A DNA stretch of 64,000 nucleotides, taken from assembly GCA_964019135.1 (NCBI GenBank), contig OZ025249.1, positions 37,833,759-37,897,758 on the forward strand, given 5' to 3'. Shown here piece after piece: positions 21,936 through 32,687 of this stretch; within the stretch, counting starts at the first letter, position 1, and each line of letters begins with the position of its first letter. Under the pieces are notes generated by a model. It saw only the letters and a program-made list of their open reading frames with translations. It ran no database searches and was not told the origin of the DNA. This DNA is from Arenicola marina. Taxonomy: Eukaryota > Annelida > Polychaeta > Arenicolidae. The position numbers and the translations under genes are program-made.

Positions 21936-24900
21936 TTAATCTGCAGCACCTTCCAAAAGGCACAGTTTCGTAGCTGGTCTAACCAGGCAGGAGGAGCGGG
22001 TCCTTAATTTTGCCGACCGCACCACTCCATCCTCCCCGGGTAACACTTCTTCAACGTAACCAATCGGCCATTTGTTTCTCGTGGTTTCCTCCATCAACAG
22101 GACCACGTCTCCAATCCTCAGGTTGCGTTGCGGTTGGATCCACTTGGTCCGCTGTTTTAAAGCGGGTAAGTATTCTCGGGCCCATCGTCTCCAAAAGACA
22201 TCTGCTAAGTATTGAACCTGCCTCCATCGCCTGCGAAAGGCATCTTCTTTGATAAACACTCCTGGTATCGGCATGGCAGGCGTGCCACCTATATGCAGAA
22301 GTTGGTTGGCTGTCAACGGACCAAGGTCGTTTGGATCAGTAGAAACGACAGTCAGCGGTCTCCCATTGACAATATCTTCAACGATACACATCAGTGTTGC
22401 AAGTCCTTCATCGTCCAATGTCTGTTCTTTCATCAGCGGATTTAGAACTTTACGTACCGTGCGGATCATCCGCTCCCAGGAACCGCCCATGTGGGAAGCT
22501 GCGGGAGGGTTGAAGTGCCAAGCAATGTCCTTCTGCAGCAGACAGTTTTCAATCTGGGGTTGATTCCAACTTCTCAACGCATTTCGAAGTTGTCGTTCTG
22601 CTCCAACAAAGTTTGTGCCATTGTCACACCAAATCCCTCGTGGTCTCCCGCGTCTGCTCATGAAACGGTGCAGCGCGTTTATGAATGAATCCGTATCCAT
22701 GGAATGAATGACCTCAAGGTGCACAGCTCTAATCGATAGGCAAGTGAAGATGCATCCATATCGCTTTACCATGCTCCGTCCCCGTTTCACCATGAAGGGT
22801 CCGAAAACATCTACACCTACCAAGGTAAACGGTGGATGACCGCTTTCAACTCTACAACGAGGTAGATCCGCCATCTTTGGTGTACCAGCTGGTGCCTTCC
22901 ATCGTCGACAAACGAAGCAGTCGTTACCGACTTTCCTCACAATCTGCCGACCTCCTATAATCCAGTACTTCTCTCGCAGAAGCGAAAAGACATGCTCGCG
23001 ACCTCCGTGGCCGGATTCTTCGTGCGAAGACCTGACGATCAACATCGTCACCTTGTGATCATTTGGCAGAACAATCTGCCTTCTTGTTTCGTCTGGTACG
23101 GTTGCATTTCGGTGACGTCCTGCCACGCGTAAGACTCCATCGGAATCCAGCACAGGTTCTAGACGGTATAGCGAACTCGATCGTCTGACATGAAGCTCCG
23201 TTCGCCCTTGTCGCGTCGACTCTTTGATATCTTCACCATAAGCTACTCTTTGGATTACCTTTATGATTTCAGTAGCTGCTACTTGCATCTCATCCACTGA
23301 AAATGGCTCCTTCGCTGTTCTGGTTGGCTGGAATTTCGATTTGGCATACAGCCAATTTTTGACTCTCAAAAGGCCTGCTACGCCTTTCTTTAAAGCGTAC
23401 CATGATGAGTACCTGCTGACTAGCTTGTCGAATAAAGCGTCAAAAGTTCCGCTTGGATTGGTGGTAGTTGCACATGTTGTTGATTTCTTTATCTCAAGGT
23501 CCAATTGCTTGATATTCCCTAGAGATGGTTGTTCAGGCCACTTTTCTTGTCCTTCACTCATAAAAGTTGGTCCATGTAACCATCGTCTGTTGGCTATCAG
23601 TTCATCAGCTGATTGCCCTCTTGACAATTCATCCGCCGGATTCATCTTGGACGGTACGTGTCGCCATTGTTCGGGTCTGGATCTATCATGGATGACTGAA
23701 ACACGATTGGCGACAAAGGTTTGAAAGCGTTTCTCTTCGTTTCGTATGTAACACAAGACAATCATGCTGTCCGTCCAAAAGACTGACTCCTCCAACTGCA
23801 TGTCGAGTTCCGCACGAAGCATCCTATCTAACTTGACAGACAAAGCTGCGGCAGACAGTTCCAGACGGGGAATCGTCATCGGCTTTATGGGTGCTAATCG
23901 CGACCTTGATAGCAGGAGATGACAATTTACATTTCCATCTGCATCCACAACGAAGAGGTAGCTAGCTGTGCCATACGCTGCTTCTGAAGCATCACTGAAA
24001 TGATGCAGCTGGTAACTGACTGGGCCTTTCGCTGGCTTAAAACATCTAGTCACTCTGAAATCCGATAGCTTCGGAACGTCCTCACACCAGCGTTGCCACT
24101 GTTCTCTGATGCCTTCTGGAATGGCGTCATCCCACTCAAGTTTAAGTCTGGCCAGGTCTTGAAGAAGTTTCTTCGCATTTAACGTGAATGGAGTCACGAA
24201 TCCTAACGGGTCATACAGTGAGCTTACGATACTGAGGACACCTCTCCTGGTAAGGGGTTTCTCCCTTTGAAACACCTTCAACCCAAACTCATCTAGTTCC
24301 GTGTCCCAGTACTGACCAAGTACTCTCTCGCCGGGAAGAATATCACACGTCAGATCCAACTCCCTGGCTTCCTTGGCTCTGTCTTCCGAAGGGATAGTTT
24401 CAAGTACACGCCTGTTATTACTCATCCACTTGGTCAGCCTAAAGCCTCCTTTCCGAAGTAAATCGCTCAACTCCGATACCAGCATAATGGCTGATTCCTC
24501 ACTTTCCACCGACTTCAGGCAGTCGTCAACGTAGAAGTTCTTAAGTACAGTGTTGATAGTCTCAGGATGATAATCAGACTCGTTGTCTATGGCTGTTTTC
24601 TTCAGGACAAAGTTGCAGCAGCTCGGACTCCAGGTGCCTCCAAAGAGATGTACCTTCATTCGGTAAACAGTTGGGTCGTTATCCATATTGCCATCTGGCC
24701 ACCACAGGAATCGCAGTACGTCTCTTTGCTCCGGAATTACACGCACCTGGTGAAACATGGCCGCTACATCCCCCATGATTGCCACTGGCTCTTTTCTGAA
24801 TCGTAGCAGTACACCAAGCAGGGAGTTTGTCAAATCAGGTCCCTGAAGAATTATATCGTTGAGGCACACACCCTGCTGTTTCGCAGCGCAGTCAAAAACC

Positions 24901-27695
24901 ACCCGCATCTTCCCAGGTTTTCTGGGATTGAAAACGGGGTGATGTGGCAGATACCATGTCGACACTTGATTTTCAAGCTCTTCAACTGCCTCAGCATATC
25001 CACTGGTGAGCAAACCTTGCATAGAGGCTGTATACTCCTTGTGTAGATCCGCGTCACGTCGCAATCTCCTTTTCAAGCCTTCTAACCTTTTTTCGGCTAA
25101 CTGGCGGTTCTGTGGCAATTCACTTGATGTCGTCTTAAAGGGAATGGCTAACTCATAATGCCCGTCCTCCTTATGGCTAACAGTGTCTGTCCATATAGCT
25201 ACAGCCCGCTTGTCATTGACAGACATTTCTGTAATGTCGCTTGTGATATGATCCCAGTTCTCTAGTTTCCAAAACTTCTCCAACTGTCGCTCCAACGTGT
25301 CATCAGTTTCAAGGAAGTAAGAAGTCACCGACTCCTCATTCATTGTGCGGCGCTTCAATGACGAGCCCAACGGACCATTCAACGTCCATCCCAGCAGTGT
25401 CCTGGTAGCATACGGTTCCCCTGGTCTTCCGCTTCGGACGTCTCTTGGCATGAGAAGGTCCGGATTGTCTTGACCTATGAGCAATGACAGGGAATAATCA
25501 CTGACTTCAGGTAACTCAAGATTGGCAAGATGAGACCACTGTTTTATATCACACGATCTGCCTACATGGGTTTCTCTGATAGGTATGCTCTTTCTTGTGA
25601 AGACAGTGTCAAGTGGTACATAATCATCGCTATCGACCGCGGCAACGTCAAAAGTGACTATTTGCGTATCCACCTTGTGGTCTTCACTCTCCAAAGTAGT
25701 CAACGCTAGTGTACCTTGTTTTCCTTTGAGACCAAGTTTGGCGACCAAATCCGCAGTGCAGAAAGTGCTGGTCGACCCACTGTCTAGTAAGGCATACGTC
25801 ACCACGTAGTCTGAATCTCTGCTTCCACGAATTCTCACGGGGACGATTGGTAGAGCCACCCTGTTGACACCTACGCCGGTGGCGCTACACTGCACAGCAG
25901 GAACACCATCAACGGAAGTGCTGACATTTCTCACACCGTGTTGTTGGGATACAGATGGATCTTCTGTTAGCGGATGCAAGAACTTCGTATGCTTCTTATG
26001 ACAACCCGGAACGGAACAGGTTCTTCTTAACAGGCATCGACTTGACATGTGACCAGGCAGTAAGCAATTGAAGCAAAGTCGATTTTCCTTAGCAACATTA
26101 ATCCTGTTGTCTACGCTAAGTCCTTTGAACCGATTACAAGAGAACAAAGCATGAGGCTCGCGACATAAGCAGCACTGTGTAGATGGCTTAACGACGTGTG
26201 TTGAAGCGTTGTAGTTTGTGCCGGACATTCGCTTATTTCTGGTCTCGCGGAAATTCGTCTGGCCTTTATCTCTATCTGACTTGGTGAGATGTCCGTAAAC
26301 TGGGTCGTTACTCTCCGAAGCAGCTTCATCAACAAACTCCACCAACTGTATGATGTGCGGCTGCCCACTCGTCCGCTTTCTTGTGACTTGAACCTCTCGC
26401 ACCCACCTGGAACGTAAGTACATTGGCATTCTTTCGGCTATTTTTACCATCACACGCTGCGAATTTACCTCAGTGAGATACCCCATGGCTAGCAATGTAT
26501 CAGAACAATTTCTTAGTTCATCAGCAAAGTCTCGAAGAGCTTCGTTGTCTCTAGCAGCTATCTGAGGACCTTCTGTCACTCGTTTTATCCAGGCTTCGAC
26601 AATTTTATAGGTGTTTCCGAAACGACTCTCTAATAACTCCCTAGCTCTTTTATAACCGACACTTGGTTCGAACATCACACATGATTCAATGACTTGGCTT
26701 GCTTTGCCAACACAGTATTGCAAAAGTCGGTTTAACTTTGCATTGTCGTCTATTGAGTCCCTTTCAACACAGTTATCGAACGCTCTGGCAAACCTCCAAT
26801 ACTTAATTGGATCGCCATCGAAACGAGTAAGTTCTACTTTCGGTAGCTGCATGGACTGTATGAGATGATGTTGCTGCTGCTGGGTTGTGCTCAGCATCCG
26901 CAGGAGAGAATCTTGGACGACGGATGATGTCGCCGCTTGACGTGGCGATGGAGGCTCTGTAGCTATCCACTCGGTGGCATCAGGGTTGAGTTTTGATGTC
27001 GTCGGACGAATGACGTGATTCACATTGCTGTGAGCAGCCGCGTCGGAGTGCTGGCGACTGACGCGGCTATGTCCAGTCTCCACTTCAGATAAGGCATGCA
27101 TTTCCGCTTCCGCAACTGCTATGTCTGTCTTCAGCTGTAATGCTGCTTTCTTTTGCTTGATAGCCAGCTCTTCTAGTTCCAAAGCTTGCTGCTGTTCCAA
27201 AGCAGCTGCTGCTGCCGCTAACCCAGCTGCCTTGGCAGCTGCTTTTGCTCTGACACTGGATGTTCTAGATGCACGGGAAGAGATCTGGCTGGCAGAGTCC
27301 TCAGGTAGTACAAGGTCAGGAGTGATTTGTCCATTTGTAGACCCTTGCAGGCTTTCGACCAACAGTCGTTGAGTTTTCTTCACCTGCATATGCACACAGG
27401 CCATATAATGATCAGAGTCGCTTATCTCAACTTCATCAATGAGCAGCGCATGATATTTGCGATGCACATCATCGAGCTCTGTCATGGCAGCATCCAACAC
27501 TTCATTTTGTCTCTGTAACTGTTGTCGTGTTTCCGACAACTCTGTGTTACAGTTTAACAGTTCTTTAATGTCATTACATATACGCGTCACTTTAGCCTTG
27601 TAACCTCCTCGCCGTTTCCTAAGGCGTTCCAGGTCATGCAATTGCGTTTCGTCTACATCTGCAGTCGTCAAATGGGGTTCACCAACCTTTGACAT
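21936..27695 (-). CDS. BEL/Pao gag-pol polyprotein
   Basis: 1919 codons without a stop. Order of domains: a coiled-coil-rich Gag N-terminus (about residues 15-210), a DUF1759-type Gag region (about 290-450, with ELTRFDGDPIKYWRF), CCHC-type zinc knuckle sequence (about 510-565, CFNCLLPGHMSSRC), an aspartic protease of the DUF1758 type (DSGST near 638), reverse transcriptase (FYVDDCLKS near 1055), RNase H-like/peptidase A17 region (FSDASEAAYG near 1233), integrase HHCC zinc finger (about 1560-1595, HEESGHGG and CFVCRR), integrase core with D near 1627 (GVDVFGPF), D near 1689 (CDNGTNFVG) and E near 1740 (GGSWERM), then a DUF5641-type C-terminus (RRWRQVQYLADVFWRRW near 1825). This order is diagnostic of BEL/Pao. 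The first ATG of the frame lies 52 bases inside the 5' LTR boundary, which fits a genomic-RNA leader. All catalytic motifs look intact. Confidence 0.96.
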   Translation of the reverse strand: MSKVGEPHLTTADVDETQLHDLERLRKRRGGYKAKVTRICNDIKELLNCNTELSETRQQLQRQNEVLDAAMTELDDVHRKYHALLIDEVEISDSDHYMACVHMQVKKTQRLLVESLQGSTNGQITPDLVLPEDSASQISSRASRTSSVRAKAAAKAAGLAAAAAALEQQQALELEELAIKQKKAALQLKTDIAVAEAEMHALSEVETGHSRVSRQHSDAAAHSNVNHVIRPTTSKLNPDATEWIATEPPSPRQAATSSVVQDSLLRMLSTTQQQQHHLIQSMQLPKVELTRFDGDPIKYWRFARAFDNCVERDSIDDNAKLNRLLQYCVGKASQVIESCVMFEPSVGYKRARELLESRFGNTYKIVEAWIKRVTEGPQIAARDNEALRDFADELRNCSDTLLAMGYLTEVNSQRVMVKIAERMPMYLRSRWVREVQVTRKRTSGQPHIIQLVEFVDEAASESNDPVYGHLTKSDRDKGQTNFRETRNKRMSGTNYNASTHVVKPSTQCCLCREPHALFSCNRFKGLSVDNRINVAKENRLCFNCLLPGHMSSRCLLRRTCSVPGCHKKHTKFLHPLTEDPSVSQQHGVRNVSTSVDGVPAVQCSATGVGVNRVALPIVPVRIRGSRDSDYVVTYALLDSGSTSTFCTADLVAKLGLKGKQGTLALTTLESEDHKVDTQIVTFDVAAVDSDDYVPLDTVFTRKSIPIRETHVGRSCDIKQWSHLANLELPEVSDYSLSLLIGQDNPDLLMPRDVRSGRPGEPYATRTLLGWTLNGPLGSSLKRRTMNEESVTSYFLETDDTLERQLEKFWKLENWDHITSDITEMSVNDKRAVAIWTDTVSHKEDGHYELAIPFKTTSSELPQNRQLAEKRLEGLKRRLRRDADLHKEYTASMQGLLTSGYAEAVEELENQVSTWYLPHHPVFNPRKPGKMRVVFDCAAKQQGVCLNDIILQGPDLTNSLLGVLLRFRKEPVAIMGDVAAMFHQVRVIPEQRDVLRFLWWPDGNMDNDPTVYRMKVHLFGGTWSPSCCNFVLKKTAIDNESDYHPETINTVLKNFYVDDCLKSVESEESAIMLVSELSDLLRKGGFRLTKWMSNNRRVLETIPSEDRAKEARELDLTCDILPGERVLGQYWDTELDEFGLKVFQREKPLTRRGVLSIVSSLYDPLGFVTPFTLNAKKLLQDLARLKLEWDDAIPEGIREQWQRWCEDVPKLSDFRVTRCFKPAKGPVSYQLHHFSDASEAAYGTASYLFVVDADGNVNCHLLLSRSRLAPIKPMTIPRLELSAAALSVKLDRMLRAELDMQLEESVFWTDSMIVLCYIRNEEKRFQTFVANRVSVIHDRSRPEQWRHVPSKMNPADELSRGQSADELIANRRWLHGPTFMSEGQEKWPEQPSLGNIKQLDLEIKKSTTCATTTNPSGTFDALFDKLVSRYSSWYALKKGVAGLLRVKNWLYAKSKFQPTRTAKEPFSVDEMQVAATEIIKVIQRVAYGEDIKESTRQGRTELHVRRSSSLYRLEPVLDSDGVLRVAGRHRNATVPDETRRQIVLPNDHKVTMLIVRSSHEESGHGGREHVFSLLREKYWIIGGRQIVRKVGNDCFVCRRWKAPAGTPKMADLPRCRVESGHPPFTLVGVDVFGPFMVKRGRSMVKRYGCIFTCLSIRAVHLEVIHSMDTDSFINALHRFMSRRGRPRGIWCDNGTNFVGAERQLRNALRSWNQPQIENCLLQKDIAWHFNPPAASHMGGSWERMIRTVRKVLNPLMKEQTLDDEGLATLMCIVEDIVNGRPLTVVSTDPNDLGPLTANQLLHIGGTPAMPIPGVFIKEDAFRRRWRQVQYLADVFWRRWAREYLPALKQRTKWIQPQRNLRIGDVVLLMEETTRNKWPIGYVEEVLPGEDGVVRSAKLRTRSSCLVRPATKLCLLEGAAD

Positions 27696-27710
27696 GTCGA
27701 CAGTTTATAG

Positions 27711-27726
27711 TGTCATCGGCGTTCCA
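27711..27726 (-). other. Candidate primer-binding site
   Basis: The minus strand reads TGGAACGCCGATGACA 21 bases after the 5' LTR. It starts with TGG, as expected for pairing with a tRNA 3' CCA. The distance from the LTR is somewhat long and I cannot name the tRNA. Confidence 0.4.
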
Positions 27727-27747
27727 TACAATGAAACAAAGTCAAAC

Positions 27748-28263
27748 TGTTACTGACGAATGTCAACACAGGGAATATATCAAACGCGTCCTTTGATTGT
27801 CCTTTTATTTTTGACGTATCAGGTGGTCGTGACGGGTGACGGGTGACAGGGTGACAGTGTGACGGGGTGACGGGGTGACAGCCGGGTTGACAGGTGACGT
27901 TGGTATCTGGACGGTTTGACCTGCGTAAGAACACACAGGACCGTTGGCCAGTTAAATTAAACAAATACGTCAATTATAATACAGTAACTATAACAATCAG
28001 ACTACCTGTGGCTTTCTATGAAGAAACTTTAGCTTACATAATTGCTATACTTATTAAATACGAGGCACACGACATACTCACTTTGTTTATCCCTGAACAT
28101 AAAACACAACCTCCCTGTGTGGCGCTAGACAATGAACTACAGGTAACAGGTGACAGGTAATAATAGCCTGGCTGCTATATCGCTGAGTGCATTGGCCAGC
28201 ACGAGTGCACTGGCCCGTAACCAAAACTATGGGCAGCCTAAACATCCATATCTGTCCGTTACA
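27748..28263 (-). repeat. 5' LTR of BEL element
   Basis: 516 bp, same as 21211-21726. It is followed on the plus strand by TCTTT (28264-28268), the second copy of the target duplication. Confidence 0.95.
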
Positions 28264-28640
28264 TCTTTGATTTTACACAACAACAGAGCAAACACCCCGG
28301 CGACCGGTCAATTTTTTGGCGAGCGATGGTCGCCGCGGGATATCATATCAGACATTTGCATCTGTAACAGTGAGTTGGTTCAGTTAACAAGTTGTCGGGA
28401 GACGCGCACAGTTGCCTTCTGACAACGATGACACTTGTTACTAGTTTCTGATGAGCTCGATTAATTAAGTCTCTAACATCAACGTTTCACTTCGCAGTTT
28501 CGTCAGTTTACATAACCATTTCGTTAGTCAGAATATCATAGCAGTTCTTCGATACCTACACGGTCTACACGTTGCGATCAGTCCTTCAACAGTCGCAAAA
28601 AGTGTTGCAGCATCGGTCGGTCAACAGTTCACACGGTCAA
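28264..28640 (+). repeat. Segmental duplication, left copy (part 2)
   Basis: Picks up the homology with 63264-63545 right after the BEL element (GATTTTACACAACAACAGAG, GGTCGGTCAACAGTTCACAC). It holds about 110 extra bases (near 28387-28496) that the right copy lacks. Confidence 0.9.
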
Positions 28641-29490
28641 TCCGCGTATCTGTCTGTCGGCCTTAATCAGGTTCCGAGGGATCAATCTTGATCCGACGGG
28701 TCTAATACAGATTCGCTGGGTAAATCCTGATCATAGGGATCCAATATGGATCATAGAGGTCCAGTCCGGATCCGATGGCTTCAATCTGGATCCGAGGGTC
28801 TAAGCCGGATCCTAGAGTTTAATCTGGACCTCACGGGTCCAATCTGGATCTCAGGACTCCAATCTATATCTGAGGGGTCAATCTGGATTATAAGGGTTGA
28901 ATCTGGATCTCAAGGGTTAAATCTGGATCAGAGGTTAAAATCCGCATCCTAGGCGTCAAATCTGCATTTCAAGGGTCAAATCCGAACCTAAGGGGTCAAT
29001 CTGGATCTCAGGGGTTAATCTGGATCTCAGAGTTCAATCTAGATCTCAGGATTCATTCTGGATCCTAGGGGTCAAATCTAGATTTTATGGGTCAAATCTA
29101 GATTTTAGAGGTCAAATCTGAATTTTAGGATCAATTCTAGATACTAGGATCGAAACGGGATCTAAAGGGTTGAATCGGGATCAAAAGGATCAAATTGGGA
29201 TCTGAAGGGTCAAATCGGCATCTGAAGGGTCACTCGGGATCGTAGGGGTCTATCTGGAGGCCAGGGGTCCAATTTGGACCTCAGAGGTACAATCTGGATC
29301 CCAGGGTCCAATCTGGATCCGAAGGGTCAAATATGGATCTCAAGGGTCAAATCCGGATCTTAGGTTCAAGTCGGGATACTAGGATCGAATCCGGATCCCA
29401 GGGGTCAAATCCGGATCTAAGGAGTGAATAGGGATCTAGGTGTCAATCCGGATCCTAGGGGTCCACTCCGGATAGTGGAGGTCAACACAG
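28640..29490 (+). repeat. 20-bp minisatellite, about 42 diverged units
   Basis: Tandem units near AATCTGGATCTCAAGGGTCA with many substitutions and single-base indels, so the phase slips often. BamHI-like GGATCC and GGATCT steps are frequent. No coding role is seen. Confidence 0.93.
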
Positions 29491-32150
29491 CATCTGCACG
29501 AGATGACGGATCGACCTATCACTCGGTCGATACCGCATGTGGAGAGCAGCGATCCGTCTTGTTCAAGTTCAAGTGGCACCTATCTGCCTGATTTTCGTCA
29601 TCCCTTTCAAATTGTTACATTTGAGGGCTCAACACGCCCCCACAATGGCAATCAGCGTCCTCAATTTCATGTACTGCAGCAAGTAAACTTTATTTTTATC
29701 TGAATATCCATCATGTATCGCGTGACTGTCAGTGTCCGTGTGCATACCACCAACAATTGTTAGTTTGAGAGACTTTAAGCATATACATATGCGACAATGA
29801 TTAAGGTGTCACATGTAAGCCAATGTGAGGCACGTCTAACTCTTATCAAGACGGATAAAAATTGGCGACGTTTAAGAAGACCCCCCCCCGCCCCCTCCCC
29901 TCCCCTCCCGTCCTACTTCCACCACTTGAAATTGTCTGTGGAACAAGTTCGGATCAATTTAAAATTCGACTCGGCAAAACATTAATTTGCCATTTTTTCC
30001 CCAAGATCCGTAAACGAGTATTTGTGTAGTCACAACGTACCTATATTCGTTGTGACGACCGATCCCATTAAGCACATCCTGATTGTCACTATAAATTAAG
30101 GGTTTAATGACGTAAGGTTACAAGTATAAGGCCTCCAATCGGCGGAAGACGAGGCTGTAAAGTGAGGGCGCTAGAACTGTTATGGAACCACGGGCAACCG
30201 ACAACGACCAACCGGGGCTATTGCGCCAGAAACACACTGTCCTTTTGACATAGGCGACAACATGTCTACCAAGGTGTGGCACCTCCAAACTAAGTGCGAT
30301 ATTTCCAATAAGGTCTTCATATATTTATGAATTTATTTATTATTGGGGAGTACATATCGGCTCTCTGTAGTACGTTCTTTGTAGCATTTCTTATCAATGT
30401 TCGAACACTTGGTTCCAGGCCACATCTATCATCAAAACTTTACACTGCGTGTTTCGGGTTAGAAAACCAATTATCGCTTGCGCTTACCATGCATGCCTAT
30501 GGACTTGGTGCAGGTGCCCGGCTTCAACGTTTCTTTTGTCAGGGGAAGGTTTGTTCTATGGCATTGTTATTGACAGAACAAACACAGAAGATGTCTCCAT
30601 AAACATTCCTGTAAGTATTATATTATATGATGGAATCACAGCTTATATTTTACTAGATTAAGAACAGTATAACAGTCCTATCTGTTAGACGCCCCGTTCA
30701 ACATTTCTGGTTGCTACGCAACAAGGCCACTCGAGTGCACTCAGTTTTGTATTGAAAAGACACTTTATACCGGTCCATATCATCGCTTTGTAACAAGGTA
30801 TAATCGGTTCACATCTGGTACCAAGTTATGTATTCTGTACAACATATAATCCTGGATCAGATTTGTAATATATCTAGACAAAAGAGACGCCCGAACGATC
30901 ATTATTTCCGCGCTGAAGAAGAGCAGCAAACCGAGAATATGGTCGCTTTCCTGCCACGCGCAGCGTAGCCTGGTGACAGTCATTACATTCGCCGTTTGGC
31001 ATTTATATCAGCTGTTTTTTTGGCTTTAAATCCTTCATCTCGTTTTTAAAATGGTTTTATTTGATATAGTCAAGATATTTATCTATACAGAATGGGTTTT
31101 TGCTTTTTTTAACCTATGATAAACTTTTGAAAATTATGCAGCTATGAGTCAGTACTCGCCTTTTGCATGCTATGCAGCGCAGAGCAAGCTTGAGTTACCC
31201 GAAACACATGCCTGCCAGAATTTCCACTGGAAGTGTCTATTAGCCCCTAACGGTACATAGCTCACTTTAATGCAGTGTGTAGGTGTCGAGGTTTGCCTGC
31301 CACAAGGGTTAGCGCTCTAGGCCACATATCAATGGGTCCGGGATGACGTTTTCCTAATGATTATATTATACATGGCTATTTGTTTTTGCCCCGTCACGGA
31401 GGCCGGATGGCCATCTTTACTGCTCAACGAACACTCTCAATCATGGAACAGCCGGTCATATATTATTAGATTAACCTACTTCGATGGTTATAATTCTGAG
31501 TTTGCGTCATGAAATAGCTGTAGACAAAAATCCCACGCAACACAGGCAGTATGATGAAATAGCATCGACAAAAAGCAAAATTATACTTGTTTAGCGTGGG
31601 TTCGATGACACCCCTTGGTAATGGCGCTGCTAATTAAGAGTGGTCAATCTTGTAAGTAAGCTCCTGTATCCAAAGGGACTTCCAGACATAAATTGGAATA
31701 CATTGTGCAATAAACCTGGATTAGCTCCCGTTAATTTAAAACATATTTGTCATTATCCCGTATGACGATTTCTTTCTGGTAAAGACGTCGTTATGAAACA
31801 TCGCAGGCTTAAACGATATTCCAGATATTACAAATTCGACGCATCGAACGCCTGCTGGTTACCTCCCTTCAAAAATGCTAATATATCTGAATGTTTAGAA
31901 CCCTGCATATAATTATTTGCATGATTCTGAATTAAACTGCACCTACGCCACTTGGTGCGACAATTACAGCTTTGATCGCTCACAGTTTATACAAGAGTTC
32001 CTTCATATTTCGTCACTAAAACATGTCTTAAGCTAGCAAACATGCCTATCCGGAAAAATTCTGGCATTTTGACAGACCTAGAGCGCACATATACTTTCGT
32101 TGTTGTAGGAAGCTATGCTAATAAAAGATCTTGATCATTTGCATCCCACT
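29490..32150. other. Intergenic, includes one arm of an inverted duplication
   Basis: 30050-30200 resembles 47278-47400 and 56680-56820 (GATTGTCACTATAA, AGTTACAAGTA). 30410-31260 is homologous, inverted, to 39875-40740. No gene is supported; the frame with CPASTFLLSGEGLFYG near 30530 recurs in the inverted copy but lacks gene features. Confidence 0.55.
30410..31260 (+). repeat. Inverted duplication, left arm
   Basis: Matches the reverse complement of 39875-40740. In one frame both arms translate to a similar peptide (CPASTFLL, then FYG, then RTNT and VSIN), and on the other strand both give LSRYI followed by NLIQ and LYRIHNLV. Stops and indels differ between the arms, so it looks like a decayed repeat and not a gene. 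Confidence 0.75.
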
Positions 32151-32459
32151 GAAATCTCCACCTAAATAGGTGACTAATAATCTCGTATATCAGAAAAGCA
32201 AGATATATCTAGGACATTTGGCGATAGGATGCATCATCCACGCCACCAGCAAAGACACACTTCTTTAAAGTAGGCGAAATGCGTTCCAAAATATTCCGTT
32301 CCATGACTTCTTATCAACAATTGGGGATCTCAGTTTAAACTTTGAGGGCACTTCACATTCGATGTTTAGTTTAGACGATCGATAATTGCGAAGTATTTTG
32401 GCCTGGTAAGTAGGGAGGGATCAAAATAGCAACGAAGAACACATAAAACTGTTTCGTCA

Positions 32460-32600
32460 CACTTATTGAACGGACCCACTCCGAGGTGTACCATTATAGT
32501 CGTACCACTCTCTAAATGAAGAGGCCTTTAGGTGGTGCCTCCAACCACATAAATATATATCGGCACAACTCCCCGTCGGAAGAACCTTACTTCTACCAGA
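32460..32600 (+). promoter_or_regulatory. NCSL-B promoter-proximal module
   Basis: The module shared by the cluster: a GTACCA(C/T)TATA-like segment, CACTCT, GAAGAGGCCTTTAGGTGG, CCAACCACATA and then an ATATATAT stretch followed by CGGCACAA. The AT stretch, about 120 bases before the ATG, could be a TATA element. The module recurs before NCSL-C, -D and -E. Confidence 0.5.
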
Positions 32601-32687
32601 CACGTGATAGGTAACACCATTCAAGTCCTGATACTCATTCCGTGGCGAGGCTATAACTGTAGAGCATTGCAGTTGACCCTTTCAGCC

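Larger units (their letters stand above)
21211..28263 (-). mobile_element. Complete BEL/Pao LTR retrotransposon
   Basis: 7053 bp, minus strand. It has two 516-bp LTRs with TG...CA ends that I read as identical, a 5-bp target duplication TCTTT, a single intact gag-pol frame, a candidate primer-binding site and a G-rich stretch before the 3' LTR. Matching LTRs and an intact frame imply a very recent insertion, perhaps a still mobile copy. It sits in the 3' flank of NCSL-A, in antisense orientation to it. Confidence 0.95.

Noticed and set aside
30327-30661. Possible gene around CPASTFLL peptide
   Set aside because: The inverted copy at 40343-40537 shares the peptide, but stops, frames and flanks differ and neither has splice or start support.
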